14,527 nt of DNA. It comes from Candidatus Sigynarchaeota archaeon (GTDB lineage: Archaea; Asgardarchaeota; Lokiarchaeia; Sigynarchaeales; Sigynarchaeaceae). Below the pieces are notes generated by a model, which was given only the letters and a program-made list of their open reading frames with translations, did no database searches and was not told the origin of the DNA. Each line of letters begins with the position of its first letter. Position 1 is the stretch's first letter. The position numbers and the translations under genes are program-made. Below, one piece after another: positions 14,519 to 14,527 of this stretch. Where the stretch lies: assembly GCA_030587525.1 (NCBI GenBank), contig JAUQYW010000402.1, positions 1-14,527 on the forward strand. The letters are read 5' to 3'.

Positions 14519-14527
14519 CGTTTGGAG

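Noticed and set aside
1..14527. CRISPR array, tRNA, rRNA or insertion sequence
   Set aside because: No regular spaced repeats, cloverleaf-like stretch, transposase or terminal inverted repeats were seen; small RNAs could be missed by eye.

Overview
The window most likely comes from an Asgard archaeon. The evidence is the gene content: two Rag/Gtr- or Arf-like small GTPases, a longin-fold protein, and a single-chain eukaryote-type E1 ubiquitin-activating enzyme with a ubiquitin-fold domain. These sit beside archaeal-style promoters (TATA-like boxes about 27 bases before starts), poly-T terminators and ordinary metabolic genes. No rRNA or marker gene is present, so I do not name a lineage. Base composition changes along the window: roughly the first 3.4 kb is clearly A+T-rich, while hisF, the flavoenzyme and the E1 gene are richer in G+C.

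Layout. Bases 1-582 (minus) hold the N-terminal part of a multi-pass membrane protein that runs off the left edge. Two GTPases follow on the plus strand. The first has a G domain followed by a winged helix. The second has a helical N-terminal domain, a Rag-type G domain (HKxD in place of NKxD), a PPPPP stretch and a WH2-like C-terminal helix. A remnant of a receiver domain then overlaps by 4 bases a hybrid histidine kinase (REC-PAS-HisKA-HATPase-REC) whose last receiver has lost its phospho-acceptor Asp.

The middle is metabolic. hisF (plus) and hisI (minus), for two histidine-biosynthesis steps, converge on each other. A Cys-rich protein of unknown function lies on the minus strand, divergent from a plus-strand cluster of a Gfo/Idh/MocA oxidoreductase, a DUF1616-like membrane protein and a longin-domain protein. 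On the minus strand the window ends with an OYE/2,4-dienoyl-CoA reductase-type iron-sulfur flavoenzyme and the 800-residue E1.

The points of most interest are the E1 and the second GTPase. The E1 puts inactive and active adenylation domains, catalytic Cys, Zn site and UFD in one chain, as in eukaryotic UBA1, with no ubiquitin, E2 or RING gene in view. The second GTPase has a tail that resembles the polyproline-WH2 order of eukaryotic actin regulators. GTPases, longin protein and E1 suggest eukaryote-like signalling, trafficking and protein modification, but nothing in the sequence shows that they act together.
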